Positions 24,466 through 37,079 of a stretch of DNA of 64,000 bases are shown here, one piece after another. Where the stretch lies: positions 30,494,501-30,558,500 of the forward strand of contig NC_088787.1 of assembly GCF_949628265.1 (NCBI RefSeq), given 5' to 3'. Both the position numbers and the translations under genes were made by a program. Origin of the DNA: Cloeon dipterum. Taxonomy: Eukaryota > Arthropoda > Insecta > Ephemeroptera > Baetidae. The notes under the pieces were generated by a model. The model made no database searches. It saw only the letters and a list, made by a program, of their open reading frames with translations, and was not told where the DNA came from. The first letter of the stretch is position 1, and each line of letters starts with the position of its first letter.

Positions 24466-26029
24466 CGGGTGTTTTGGATAAATAGTTAATTCTTTGGAAT
24501 TTGGTTGATTTATTAAGTAAAGTAGGACCAGCTAGTCGCTGTCGTAAAGGAGAAAATAAATGAATACGTTGGTATTAGGTGCGGTGTGAAGTGTGAACAG
24601 GCAGCATGCTATTTAGCCCCTATTAGAAAATATTTTTCGTCAGATGGTTGGTGGGTATTTTAAGAGCCATGTCTGGATTAAGCCGAAATTGCAATTCAAT
24701 CCAGAGTTCCAATTGATTTTGATGTAATTGATTTAATACGTTTTTATTTTAAATTTTAATTCCTGCGGGCAACAAGCAAACGGGAATTAATATTCTCCAA
24801 AATTGTTGCCTTTTACCCATCGATAATTTGTGACTTTGACTTGTACTATATTATTTGTATTATGACTATGATGAGAATAAACAAGTACTAAATAAATGTT
24901 CACTCAAAAAATTAATTAATTGCGAACAATGCACGAAATCCACTATGTATATGATACATATGTAAGATTCGATTTTTACTTCTCAAATCCTGAGGGAATT
25001 CCACGCAGAGTAGAGCCATGTCGGATTTTATTTGAGTACTTTTAGACAGATTGAATTTTAAATCCAGCAAAAACTTTTTTTAATTTTTCCAAAGAGTGTC
25101 TTTTCCGAAGTAATTTAAATCAAAATGTGCTATCAATAGTTTGTATCGTTTGCATAGTAATTCTGCATTAAGTGAAATGGTGGAACATAGCCAATTTTCT
25201 AGAAAATCTGTCACTGGCACCTAAAGCTCGCGTGCTGCTTATCAGCGTGCCAATTAGCTGCTTATGTTTGAGCACAATATGGAATAACGGCCGGGCCACA
25301 CGCCACGCATATAAACTGCTTTGTGATACTTTTCACGCAGGTGACCAGCCGACCGTCCAGCCGGCCAGCAATTTTCCGTCGAATGTAGTCGGATAGATCA
25401 AAACATTAAGCGAAATTATGGCAGCTCGCAAGTCCAACGCTAGTGTGTGTCATGTGTATATGACACGTAATTACGCGAGCGGGCTGTTGCGTGCGCCGGA
25501 CGGACGGAAATCAAGCACGGCGAGAGGCAGGAATTGGATTATCATTGCACATTGTGATATCACTTAAGTAATTAACTGCCATTTCCAAGTCACAATTTGT
25601 TGAATGCGTTCCGTTTTGGCCCTGCCAGACCTGTAATTTCCTTCTCTGAAGCCGATTTTGATTTTTTTATCTCTGGAAATCGTGCAGCGCGCCCGCGTTC
25701 CTTGTAATACGGAAATATTTCCTCTGCTAGAAGTAATTAAAAGTCGACCGACTTTTTTTATCTTTGTATAAAACTGCTTAATTAAGATTCTTGACGGGGG
25801 CCAAAATTTGAGAGATCAGAATTTTGGATTGGCTTTATATATTTTTATTCCGCTTAAAATAACGATAATGAATCGATATCTAACGGGAAAAATTCAATTT
25901 TCAATATTTAAAACACGTAAATTCGTGAAAAAAATCGTTTTTACCCTTGATTCAAATTAATGTTTTATAAAAATTAGGATAACGGCTAAATTTTCCTAAA
26001 TTTTTGAGAAAATCAGCTACATATTAATC

Positions 26030-26130
26030 AAGCTTTGCCTCCCTACAGTAAAACCACGATTTGTTTTATATTTTAGGGAATTTTCCCTCAAAATTCGCTC
26101 AGAGGGAACTAACTAAACCAAACGAAAAAT
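26030..26130 (-). repeat. Family C fragment, minus orientation
   Basis: AGGGAATTTTCCCTCAAAAT followed by TCGCTCAG is the reverse complement of the family C block around 57345-57375. Confidence 0.45.
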
Positions 26131-26823
26131 TCGACAAGTTTGGCAAAATCTGCCTGGTTTTATAGATTAGATTAGATTAGATATATTTATTTGCATTTAT
26201 ACATCAGTACAGTAATAAAGTTACTTTAACACCATCTGAGTATTTACAAGTTAGTCAAATTAAACCACACAAAGAAAAAACTGTTGCTAAATTTCATAAT
26301 GAACTACTTTCTACCGTCAACAGTGCAAAATGTTCTTTATTATGAGCCTGTATAAAGCTCTATTTTAAAACTGTTCTGATGGTTGAAAGGAGATTTGTTA
26401 AGCATCCGAGAGAGATGCGCCACTTTGATGCCTGGCGACAATTAAAACGCGTTGCGACAAAGCTATATAGCTCGCTGAAAACTCGTTAGCGATTGTTCTC
26501 TTGACGGCTGTGCCAGAAATCAAAGGTTATTGCGCGCGTTTAATAAATTTCAATTCATTTATTCTGCTCGGCGAGAGCCTTTATCATGCACGCACGACAA
26601 AACGCCGCTCGAAAGGGCAAGCAGGCGTGCGCGCACATTTTGTACCTTTGCGCGCCGGCTCGAATTTCGCGCAAAACGCGGACAAAGCGGAGCAATTTCA
26701 TTAAACGGCTGCTTGTTCGCGAGATATTGAGCCCAATTTGCTGCGATGATGCTCTTTTACAATATCAAATTGATGAAGATGATGATATTGTGTGTGTGTC
26801 GCGCGCGCGGGCACAATGACTCG

Positions 26824-26827
<4 letters not shown>

Positions 26828-26897
<70 letters not shown>
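26828..26897. repeat. (GA)n microsatellite
   Basis: About 35 GA units. It generates spurious Arg-Glu and Ser-Leu open frames on both strands. Confidence 0.98.
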
Positions 26898-26900
<3 letters not shown>

Positions 26901-27319
26901 TGTCGCCGCCGGAGATGCGAATTGGAGAGGAGCGGAGTGGAGCACACCGCATTCTTGCTCACTCGCTGGAAGGCTTTCTGCTGCTTTTTCATATCAAATA
27001 GGTACTTGTGCCCGCCAACCCAGACCCACCCACCCCGCACTATTATTGAGCAATCGAATTGTTACAGCCAGCGCATACCTGATGCTCATCCTGTGTTCGC
27101 ACGATCAGTCTCTCCAAGGCCTGCGTGTGGTCTTTCAAGTGAGCTCATTTGTAATGCAATTCGGTAATCTTAACTGTAAGTAAGTGCTTAAGGGAGTGTC
27201 TTTCTCAATGCCGTGATATTCTTTTCTTTTAAACTTTAAATTGAAAAAAAATCTGAAAAAATAAGGGGTGAGTTTAAATAATAAAATTGGTACATTGCAG
27301 CAGGGGGTAGAATGGGGTT

Positions 27320-28140
27320 AAAAAATCACCCCCATAAACCCTTCAGCTGGACAGAGTAGTTTGAGACGAGTCTAATGGTGTTTAATTTTTGCAATTCTGA
27401 TAGTTAGAACCCGAGATTTGGTGTTGCAAATATTTGCAAAATGCAAAAAAGTAAAAAATTCAAGTTTTCAATTGGAGTTTTTCGGATATAAAAACTATTA
27501 ATAATACTGCTTTGAAAATTTCACACGAATTCACTCATATCATGGGACAACTTTTATTATTATTATTGTAGCTTATTCTCACAGTATTTCTATGCAATCA
27601 TGTTAATTAATTCAAATGTCCAAAATCCCAAGCTCATTTCCTTAATTTTAAAGACCGTGTTTGATGATGTTTCTGAGCACACCAATCGATTTTTGAGGGT
27701 CAAATTAGGTAAACTGGATATTTTCTCCCGGCCAAAAAGTCCAGCGTAACGTGCGTAGAACAAGTAAGTATAACTTTTTCCCCACCAAAACAATATACGA
27801 AAATTGCGCATGCGCCAGAGCTGGTTATTTGAGCACTTGCAGAGAGACCACCTGTACGAATGACTTCTTCGTCAGATCCAGCCAGCTCTGACGCATGCGC
27901 ACTTCTCGCATTCATATTGTTTTGGCGGGGAAAATGTTCTCCATCGCGCTGCACTTTTTGGTAGGCAAAAATATCCACTTTATCTAATTCTACCCTCAAA
28001 AACCGATTGGCGTGCTCAGAAACATCATCAAAGAAGGTATTTAATTGTAACAGTATTGACCTAGGACATCGAATTTGGGCTTGGCGAGAGGAATCCAAAG
28101 CATACCTAATTTTTTAGATTGCACAACGGGGAGATGAGAT
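27320..28140 (+). repeat. Family A repeat (A2 subtype) interrupted by a family B element
   Basis: The left part has AAACCCTTCAGCTGGACAG, TTGAGACGAGTCTAATGGTG and GAACCCGAGATTTGGTG. The right part has TTGGGCTTGGCGAGAGGAAT, the A2 end. Between them sits the family B element at 27652-28040, so A2 inserted here before B did. Confidence 0.75.
27652..28040. mobile_element. Family B inverted-repeat element flanked by TTAA (piggyBac-like MITE candidate)
   Basis: A 389-bp element with TTAA at 27648-27651 and again at 28041-28044. The outer arms pair, sharing TTTGATGATGTTTCTGAGCA at both ends in inverted orientation. The inverted symmetry runs inward through CCAATCG, CAAAACAATAT and GCGCATGCG to a centre near 27850. 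There is no coding capacity. TTAA flanks are the known signature of piggyBac-type insertion, so this is probably a non-autonomous element; the superfamily is inference. Confidence 0.75.
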
Positions 28141-29339
28141 AGTGAGGTGTCAAATTATCCAATATTGAATGACTGATATCCGTAGGGTGTAAATTTGGTT
28201 TAGTTAGCTTGGCCTCATGCTCCTTCGTAATCAATCATTACATGTACTGATGTACAGCAGCTGTTTGGCCCCTCAACCTTCAATCCTCATCATCAATAGT
28301 AATAATTATTTTTCTTAAAAAACCAATACAACAAAATTATTTAAAAATTTACTATCAACAATTATAAAAATATTTTTAAGCACGTTTAAAATCTATTTAA
28401 AGGTTGTAATTTGATGTAGTAAATTTAATTTGTTATTGGGAATCTGGTGGGAGCGACACACAAGTAATCCACCGATAATCCTGATCCAATGCGGCTGTGA
28501 TTGAGCCAATAATACACCCATTTCCGCAAAAGTCCGGCTGGCTCGCAGGCTTAGAAACGTTTAATCCAGTCAGAAGGCCGATCACAACAGCTTTCCGTTC
28601 TTCTGGCAGAAAATGAATGGATCAAAGTGTGCGAACCGCCACGGCGGATCGCGTTTCAACGCCTTTTATTCGAATTTGAAAAGAGGGCGACGCATGCATA
28701 CGTGTAGCGCAGGGGCGTATAATTAGGGGCCAATTGGCACGGAAAGTGGCGGGCATTTTCATTAGTGAAGGTTTTAACTGTTATCGGCCGCGTGTGATTA
28801 CTATTTAGGCGTTCCTACGTAATGCGTGCATGTCGTGGCTTGCTGGCCACTGGCCGCGCGAGGGCTGCATGCTGATTACTGTTAAGTAAACTACATCGCC
28901 CGATTTAATATTAAAAATGTGTGTAATTACACGTGCACCGCTGGTAGGTTGTTTGCGTGGCCTCGATCATGCAACCAAATAATTAAAATCAATGGTAAAA
29001 ATTAGAGGCAATTTATTTTTAATTTCCCTTTTTTATTGCCGCTGCCTTTCTGGATCAATACCACAGATTTTAATGTCGGTGCTTCGGGGAAATCCAAATG
29101 AAGTTTTAATCGACTTCGCTGTTTGTTTGCGTATTTGGGCAATTATCGTTGTGTTTCATTGGAAAACGCGGTGTTTCCATTTGCATTAACGGCTCAAAAT
29201 TGTTTCATTCGTTTTCATAATCATTATAATATGATTTAATCTTGTTTTTCAATTCCACAAAATGTGCAGTGATTGTCAAAGAGTTAATTTTATCCTTTTG
29301 AATCAGATTTACAAACAACAAAAAATAAACTGGTACGTT
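28141..29339. other. Gene-free interval
   Basis: Nothing recognisable. It includes a GC-richer unique island at about 28440-28990 with homeodomain-type TAATTA cores. Confidence 0.5.
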
Positions 29340-29960
29340 TTTAGGGTGCAAAAAGGGGGTTGAAGGGTCAGCACTCTTAGACTAATTCGGCTATCTAGAG
29401 AGGTGAGAATAGTCGATGGGTGTGTTGTTTTTGTAAATCTGACTATTAGAAGCTGAAATATGGGCGAGTAAATATGTTTCAAAACGCCCAAAAAGCTCTG
29501 ATTTTGTGGGTTCTTTTTAATATGTTGGCATATAAACTCCATTCTAATTTGAGTCGTGTCTAACTTAATTTATGTAGAAGGTTTCAATGTCATAATTAAT
29601 AAATTTGAGTTCCATTCTGAAAATTTGATTTCAGTGACTTTTAACCTATACCACTTTGAAGTCAAAAGAATAAAGTTGTTCCAATTGACGAGACGAGATC
29701 AATGGAGTACGAATTTTTGTTCTTCGACTAATTATTATTATTATTAATGGTTTATTAAATGCAAAATATGCGTGCAACACTCTACATCTAAAGGTTAATC
29801 AATTTTTACACATTTTCGCTGCTTCTCTCAAAGTAAGTTTTCTTGCTGTACACTTTTGGATATGATATTTTTCACAAGTCTCGCCACAGACTAATTCTTC
29901 GACTAATTCGAACCGATTTCAAGAAAACCAAAATTCAAGAGTCTGTAAAACTCGCAAATG
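29340..29960 (+). repeat. Family A repeat (A1 subtype) split by a retroposon-like insertion
   Basis: Begins AGGGTGCAAAAAGGGGGTTG and runs through TCTGACTATTAGAAGCTGA and TTTTAACCTATACCACTTTG. After the insertion at 29734-29894 it resumes with TGTAAAACTCGCAAAT, matching the 3' part of the copy at 49090-49540. Confidence 0.75.
29734..29894 (-). mobile_element. 161-bp retroposon-like insertion with 14-bp target-site duplication
   Basis: TTCTTCGACTAATT occurs perfectly at 29720-29733 and 29895-29908, directly flanking the insert. The insert starts with an ATT-repeat tract on the plus strand, as expected for a minus-oriented, 5'-truncated non-LTR retroposon tail. The interrupted host is a family A copy, which confirms the boundaries. 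No family name can be given. Confidence 0.75.
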
Positions 29961-31488
29961 TGGGAAAGTTGGGATTTTCTCAAAGACGTTTTCGGTCAAA
30001 TAGGCACTTTTGTTTCAGCAATTAACTTCATATCCTTTCTAGGACAAACGAACAAGGTGTCGAATTTTCAATATTTATTCGAAAAATAAATTTTCTAAAA
30101 ATTAACTAATCTAATTTGTCTGGGTTATAAAATTAGTGATTTTAATTTTCATTTACATTTATTCTTTGTAAAATTATAACTTATTAATGGCAGTGGATTT
30201 TGTTATTTGTGTCACAAATGGGTAGGAAGCAGAAAGCAAGCCGCGCGCTTTTCATTGAAATTTGTGCACATAAACAGCGCATTATCATGTTATTGTTGTC
30301 ATCGATCCTTCCAGGGGGTCAGCCTTCTCTCTCTCACTCTCTCGAAGCAACTGCTGCGTGTGCGTGTGAGTGTGTAAGAGAGAACACAAACGTGCAGCTT
30401 GTAAACGCACGGCGCGGCCCTCCAGGTGTTGTTGCAAAACGGCGGCGCGGCGTATTTTCGAGGTTTTCACGGCAAACACTTCCATTATGCTCTCGTTGTT
30501 GCACATCATTTCACTTCACGCCGACAAATGGGATCAGATGGTCCATTGAGCGAATGTGCTCGCCCCTCGCATGCTCTCGTCGGCATAAATTTGCAGCCAT
30601 TCTCACAGCTTTCGCACGCCGCCGATCGTTTTGTTATTTGCAAACAATCGAAAGGTGTTTAAGATTGCAAGCAGGCCATTGTTCTTCCTTGAGCTCAGTG
30701 ACAGAGAGAGTACTACAAAATTGTCATGTTTCACGCATCACTCGTTCCTTGTCGTTGCTCTCGATTGTCCGTTAATACACAAATTAGAGAAACAAAATGC
30801 ATTTGATATAATGCTGGTTGAATAATTGTTTGTTCTGTAGCACTTTCACGCTTTCTCATTTTCCAGTTTCCACCAAAAAGGTGAAAATTTGCTTTTCTGA
30901 CAGAACCTTTCGTGCTTTAAGGCGTTTTTTCGCTTCCATTTTTATTCACGCCGATAGTGACAAAAGCTTAACAAATTTAAAGCTTTCATGATTTCTTGAT
31001 TTCAATAACCTTTTTTTACTTTTGGTGTCTGCTCATTGAATAAACGAATCTATTTTTGTGTTCCTTGAGCAAATAAACAACAATTAGATGCTTTAAAAAA
31101 CTTTTACAATTATAAACTGGAATTTATTAAAAATTTAAATTCTAGGAACTATTCTGCGTAATTTTTTGGTTCTCAGCTTTTTTTTCGATGGAATGAGACA
31201 TAACAAAGTTATATAAGATAAAAATATATATAACCTTCCCAATGAAAAGGAAAAAAAGTTTCTTTAGCTTGCAAACGGTCATATAACAACAACTTTGGCA
31301 CGATCGGTCTTGCATAAGCGATCCTAATCGGGCTGAATTGAGCATTATGAAAGACAGGACAGATGGAGCAGAATGGTACATCGCGTGTCGTAATGCGCTT
31401 GCTGTTTTCATCAAACACTATATTAAGGCGGTTATACAATTATACCAATGATGTGTGCTAAATGCGACGAGAAGAGAGTCCTGCGCGC

Positions 31489-31494
31489 TCTCTC

Positions 31495-31582
<88 letters not shown>
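31489..31582. repeat. (CT)n microsatellite
   Basis: About 90 bases of CT repeats with few interruptions; the longest microsatellite in the window. Confidence 0.98.
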
Positions 31583-31583
<1 letters not shown>

Positions 31584-31657
31584 CTCTCTGTAAATATGTA
31601 CATGTATGTATTATGCCTTATGCCTCGCAAATTATCCATCGGTCACAATGAAACTCC

Positions 31658-31660
<3 letters not shown>

Positions 31661-31722
<62 letters not shown>
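31661..31722. repeat. (GT)n microsatellite
   Basis: About 31 GT units, only 78 bases after the (CT)n tract. Confidence 0.98.
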
Positions 31723-31725
<3 letters not shown>

Positions 31726-32040
31726 CGCAATATTGGATTGAATCAATGTAATCAGTGGTGTATTGACCGGCGTCGCTGCCAATACACACACACAAGCACC
31801 GACCAGATTTGATAATTACACGGTGCGGACAGACCCTCTCGCTCACATGCCACTCGCACTCAGTTCGTTCCGCACCAGAGAAGAGATTCGCAGTCTCAAT
31901 GTGAAATGTTAGCATAGGAGAAATGCCACAGAAAATTTGTCAACGAAATTTACACCAGAAAATGTACGACATTGTATTTTTTCGGCAAAATGTTCCTTTT
32001 TTCAAGATTCTACGGGAATATACCTCTGTAAATCATCTCC

Positions 32041-32415
32041 CCGCGGTTCGATTGCAAAAATAAGGTGTGCTTTGGATTCTCCACAAAGCCCAATCGAACT
32101 AACACTAAATTTGAGGTCTTAGATTAAGGTCACTGTTAATTTTGGTTTGTTTTAAAATTGTAATATGATCCTAAAAGCTGTCCCATGCCATCTGTGGCCC
32201 TTTTTTGAAATTTCAGATTTCAATTATTTTTAATTTTTGAGAAATTCTGCAGAAAACGAAAATCACGAAAATTTCAACTTTTTCTTGTTTTGAAAATATT
32301 GTCAACTCCAAATCTCGAGTTCTTTACTCATCAGAATTGAAAAAAACTACATATACCGTTCGACTCGTCTCGATCTCCCCTGACCAAAGGGTTTAGGGGG
32401 TCACCCTCTAATTTC
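32041..32415 (-). repeat. Family A repeat (A2 subtype), minus orientation
   Basis: Contains TTTGGATTCTCCACAAAGCC (reverse of the A2 end), AACACTAAATTTGAGGTC, CCAAATCTCGAGTTCTT and ACCGTTCGACTCGTCTCGAT. Confidence 0.75.
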
Positions 32416-33475
32416 TACATTTAAAAATAAAAAAACGAAGAAGTTGTTCTCAATTGAAAGAAAAACTGTTTATTTTTTTCTTCTGATCAGTAAAAAATAC
32501 AAATTAAATGAGCCATCAACAAAATAAATTCCAATTATTTTCGAATTGGATTTTCTGAATGAATTTTGAATGAGTTTAGGTAAATTTTCGTGCAAAAGTG
32601 TCACCAGGGGTGCTGTAATTATTTCTCCTTTTGAATAACTGAAAATCTCATCCCCTATAGAACGGTCAGCTAGCAGAGAACAGACGGGACGAACTGTTAT
32701 ATCGCGGCCGCACACATTTATACTCATTTAATGAAAGCGCCTCATATACGCAGAGACTGGCTGGCTGTCCAGGATATTATGATGGCGTCTATGTGTGTGT
32801 GTGTGGATGTTGATTTTGTGCACTGCGGTGTGGTCAATTTGCCGTTTTGTTGAGCTGCTAAATGTGAGCGAATTTTGCCCGGCACACACTCACTCTCTCA
32901 ATGGACGGATTAATTTGAATAACTAGATTCCCGCCAGCTGATTTAATCGTCGCAGCGCTCCGTCCTGCGTGCATGTATTAATCAGTCTGCAAATTTGTCT
33001 GAATTCAGCAAACGGATTATAACTCGATCAGCGGCGAATTGCTGTATATGTTGGCTGCCCAGTGACCGACGTGGATTGGATTCCATTTACTCGTTTTGCT
33101 CGTGAATTTAACTAATCATGTTTGAACAGCATTTGTGTGTGCGACATGTCATTTATTTCAATGGCAAGAATGGCCATTAAAATCAAGTTTCAATCCTGAT
33201 TCATTTTGTTTATATGTCGATTTGTTTGTAGCCAACTCGAAAACAAATCATAAATAAAATCAATGAGATAAAATTCAGCGGAAATGAGAGCTTAGATCAA
33301 AAATCTTTTCCAATTCGGGAAGCTGATCGACTTTGAAAATCCCTGCTTCAACGATGTATTCTTGAATGTAGTTTAAAGAGAATTGATACAACAAAATCCC
33401 GGAAGTTATTTTATGGATTTGGTTCAAGACAAAACTGACCATAAATATTTTAGAAAAGTGGTTGCAGAGTTAGCA
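32416..33475. other. Gene-free interval
   Basis: AT-rich with a moderately GC-richer patch at about 32640-33110. No feature is recognised. Confidence 0.45.
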
Positions 33476-33765
33476 ATAACTTTTTTCCCCGCCAAAAGAA
33501 TGTGAACCTATTCGCAGGAAGTGCGCATGCGTGAGAGCTGGCTGGGTCAGACAATGAAGTCATTCGTACAGGCGGTCTCTCTGCAAGTGCTCAAACCAGC
33601 TCTGACGCATGCGCAGTCCTCGCATATAGGTTCATATTGTTTTTGCGGGAAAAAAAGTTCTACTTGTGCTACGTTCGACGTTTTGGTCGGAAATATATTC
33701 ACTTTACCTAATGTGACCCTCAAGAATCGATTGGTGTGCTCAGAAACTTCGTCAAAGACGGTCTT
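33476..33765 (+). mobile_element. Family B inverted-repeat element, left end truncated
   Basis: Matches the inner left arm (GTGCGCATGCGTGAGAGCTG), centre and complete right arm of the B element, ending TTCGTCAAAGACGGTCT and followed by TTAA at 33766-33769. The outer left arm is missing. Confidence 0.75.
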
Positions 33766-34734
33766 TTAAGCTGCAGAGACAGCGGGATTGATTTTATATT
33801 ATATCGATCACATTATCGAATAACTCCCCACGTTTAATTATTCCAGCACGATTTGATAAAATATAATGGCACCTCCTGGGGAGGGGGACGAAATTTGATT
33901 GCGGATAATGAGAGGTGAGCACTTAAAAATCCATTACCGTGCTATGAGACACCTATTACATATTGCGTTTTGGTCCCCCGCTTTACGCGCGATATGCTGT
34001 TGGGGTAATTATACTCGGCCTCGCGCGTCATTAAGCAGAGGTTATGCCGAAATAATTATCATCAATTACAAATAAAAGTGTAATGCAATCGCGAGGAGAG
34101 TGTGTAGATGGCGAGCAAGGAACGGGCAAACAACCCTTGCTTTTGTGTCGCTGCAGCCGCGCAGCAGCTTGCGGCAGCGTTCAGATCAATTCCATTAGGC
34201 TTTGAGTGGTCCTTGCGAGAAAAACGGTGCAAAACTTCCATTATGCATTATTCCCGGCGACGGCCGCTGCTTTTTATTTCGCGCTCGGCGCGCACTTAAG
34301 GCGACAACAATGCAATAAAAATATCTAATGCGCCGTCGAGTGGAGCAATGCGCCTTAATGGATGCAAAATTTGATACGCCGTGCGCGGCGGCAAATGAAA
34401 ATCGCTGCCATCGGCCCTTTGTTCCCGCTGGATAGGTCGGTTCCGTATGCCGTGTTTAATGGAAAGAGCGGCTCGGCGTGTATTTATGCCCACCATATAG
34501 TCAGACCATCGAGCGAACGGCTGCCCAGGGTGAAATAAAAACCGCGCGTCGAGGGTCGTTGAGATTGCGTTCAGCCGCTTCCCGCAGCAGTCACGCGTCA
34601 GCATTAAATGCTTATTTTATTTTCATCCCGAATTCCGACACTTGAAGGAATGAAAAAAAATTTAATCTTCCTCGTACGCAGCGATAAATAAATATATTTG
34701 TAATGATTATGGATAGTTTGTGAAATTTAACATT
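33766..34734. other. Gene-free interval
   Basis: Includes a GC-richer unique island at about 34090-34610. No exon is supported. Confidence 0.45.
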
Positions 34735-34870
34735 TTCTTGTTTTTCAAATATTTCCAATTCTAAATCTCTGGTTTTAACCGTCAAAATTTGCAAAAACTG
34801 GACACCCTTAGACTCGTCTCGACCCCCCCTGAACAGCTAAAGGGTTGAGGGGACGCTTACCCTCCTACCC
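34735..34870 (-). repeat. Family A repeat, minus orientation
   Basis: Contains AATTCTAAATCTCTGGTTTT, CACCCTTAGACTCGTCTCGA and CTGAACAGCTAAAGGGTTGA. It lies about 50 bases from a plus-oriented copy, making a head-to-head inverted pair. Confidence 0.75.
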
Positions 34871-34919
34871 CGATTTTACCTGTTGAATAAACAGGAAAAC
34901 GCTGATTTTTTATTATTTT

Positions 34920-35345
34920 TTAAGGGGGAGGAAAAGGGGTGAGGTGAGGACCCCTCAACCCTTCAATTGGTCAGGAGAGATCAAGATGATTCCAATGGTT
35001 GGTAGTTTTTGTAATTCTGAAGGTTTGAACTCGAAATTTGGAGGTGCAATATATTAAAAAAAACACACACACACAAAAAAGTCGAGAAATTCGTAATTTT
35101 TTAATATTTAATAAATATGATGTGTAATTTTGTGAAAACTTAAAAGATCGCCACTCTGAAATTATCAAATTTTAGCTCACACAAGTCATGGGACAACTTT
35201 TAAACAGATTGAAAAATTTTCAAAATCCTTATTAATAAAAATTAACTGACCTTGACGGTGGTCATCAAATTTAGTGTTAATTCGATAGCGGGCTCGGCGA
35301 GAGGAATCCATAAAACACACACCTAATTTTATTAAATTGCTTTAC
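34920..35345 (+). repeat. Family A repeat (A2 subtype), near full length
   Basis: Starts around AAGGGGTGAGGTGAGGACCC, has the core and GAACTCGAAATTTGGAGGTG, then AAATTTAGTGTTAATTCGAT and the end block GGGCTCGGCGAGAGGAATCC. It is a useful reference copy for the subtype (about 400 bp). Confidence 0.75.
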
Positions 35346-36579
35346 GAGGAGACGGAGAAACTGAGGTTTTCAAAACTGTCTTGTAAACCCGCAAAAATGA
35401 AAATTAAGTGAAAAACGCAAATCCAATTGATGAGACTGATTTCGATGAGTGTGCTTCACCTTGTCTTCAGATCCGTGACATTTCGTCAGGCATTTATTTT
35501 ATTTTTTAATTTATCGGTGTGTATTGGATCGTTCGACGGGTCAGCAAAGCTAAACCAATATTTGGAGGAACGTGTATCGGAACTGACTCACCCGGCGCCG
35601 TCGCCGCCAAAAACCAAATTACTCGCAGCCAGTTTGACAAATTGCAAAAGCGCACATAACCGAGTTAAAGTGGGGAGAAAATGAGTGTATTAAAACATTT
35701 CTCGCTGGCAGGCAGGCAGGCATAACCCTCTCGCACATGTCGGGCGACAAGGGGTGGGCGGTTGGGGGGATGTCACCACCACCGGCGGCGGCGGCGGTGT
35801 TGGCGGCGACGACACACGCGTTTAGACTCGCCCCCGCTCGGCCCACATCGAGCCTGTTTTGTCCATAACCGCCCTCGAAGATTCAATTACAAGTGGATAT
35901 TATTATCGAGTGCAGCAGTCTGGCGCGCGCGGCAAAAAGTGTTGGGCCGCTCGCTCTCTAGCTCTCTTTTTGAAGCCGGCGCGCAGAAATGTCATTAGAG
36001 GAGGAAAAGCAGCACCCCCTTTGAGCCGAGAAGCGATGAAATTGTGTTCCCCGAGGGGACTTTTAAAAACCTCTTTACATTATTAGATCCTTTAAATAAA
36101 CAATGCAAGCTTCGCCGTCGAATCCGTGAGCGCGCGCGCGCGTGCCCGCCGCCTTTTTGTCTCTTTCTCTCTCTCTCTCTCGTTCGCTCTCAAAGCTTTA
36201 ATTTTCACGCTTGTTTTGTCTGTTGCATTTGCATGCGCTATGTGCGCGAGCGTGATTAAGGAAGTTGGACGGAATTAATATTGCTCTCTCGCGTTTGGCC
36301 GTTTCGCTGTTTGTTGTGCCAGTTCGTTTCAACCCGTTTTAATTGCGCTCCCTTTACCGATTTCAACCACCGCGTGCGCCAGTCGTTTTAAGATTGGAAT
36401 CTGATCCACCTGATTTGTGAATGAGAACAAACTGTTTTGCTTTTTTGCTCTTTATCACTCTGCTGATAATTTTGATAATAAATTGGACGTGCTTTAACTT
36501 TAATGAAAATTTACATTGACTAACCAAGCCAACTTATAAGTATTTTAGACATTTAAAAAATGGTATAGTGGATTTGAGA
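35346..36579. other. Gene-free GC-richer interval
   Basis: Contains a GCC/GGC-rich stretch near 35780-35815, CT-rich runs near 36160-36190 and alternating GC near 36130. No exon is supported. Candidate regulatory DNA by composition only. Confidence 0.45.
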
Positions 36580-36970
36580 CAAATTAATGTGGGTCGGCAT
36601 CCAGAGAACGAAAATTTGAACACCGTTGAACTTTTCTCGTCAAATTAAGCATATGATTTGCCTTTCATCTCTTAGTCATAAATAAAAGATTGCATTTAAG
36701 AAAAATGGAACTCAAATTTGAAAATAAATGCACTATATTTTTTAGTTTAGAAATTGTCATAACGTATAGCACAAAAAATGAAAGAAATGAAGAAATCTGG
36801 AATGGTGATTTGACTAAACCTTTTATCAAAAAATTAAATCTAAAAAATTGGTGCTGCCATTCAGGTTTTCAAAAATTGTTTACGTCCTCAAATTCCAGTT
36901 TCTAATCATCAGATTTTCAAAAACCACACACCACTAGACCAGTCTGAACCTCCGCTCGATGGTAAAATTA
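36580..36970 (-). repeat. Family A repeat (A1 subtype), minus orientation
   Basis: Contains GAACACCGTTGAACTTTTCT and GTTTCTAATCATCAGATTTT, then CACACCACTAGACCAGTCTG, the reverse of A1 blocks. Confidence 0.65.
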
Positions 36971-37079
36971 TTATTCTAAGGTTGCTAAACCCTTGAACTC
37001 TGAAAAACATATTTTTTTCATTTTTATTTTAGCACCACACTGCAGAAGGGAATTTAATATTTATTACTCTTTAATTACT

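Larger units (their letters stand above)
22366..27319. other. Gene-free interval with family D duplication and microsatellites
   Basis: No exon is supported. It contains a (GT)n tract, the family D pair (23336-23635 and 24108-24465), a reverse family C piece (about 26030-26130), a short ATTAG tandem followed by an AT-rich retroposon-like tail (26165-26340), and a long (GA)n tract. Confidence 0.55.
29961..32040. other. Gene-free interval with CT and GT microsatellites
   Basis: A 191-codon open frame at 30200-30775 shows no domain or splice support and lies in a GC-richer patch. No other gene signal. Microsatellites at 31489-31722. Confidence 0.5.

Noticed and set aside
26701..27040. Ser-Leu and Arg-Glu rich open frames around 26.8 kb, and similar ones at 31.4-31.8 kb
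   Set aside because: Produced by the (GA)n, (CT)n and (GT)n microsatellites.
30200..30775. 191-codon plus-strand open frame
   Set aside because: Long but without any recognisable motif. It lies in a GC-richer patch with CT-rich and GT-rich simple sequence, and other frames there are open too.
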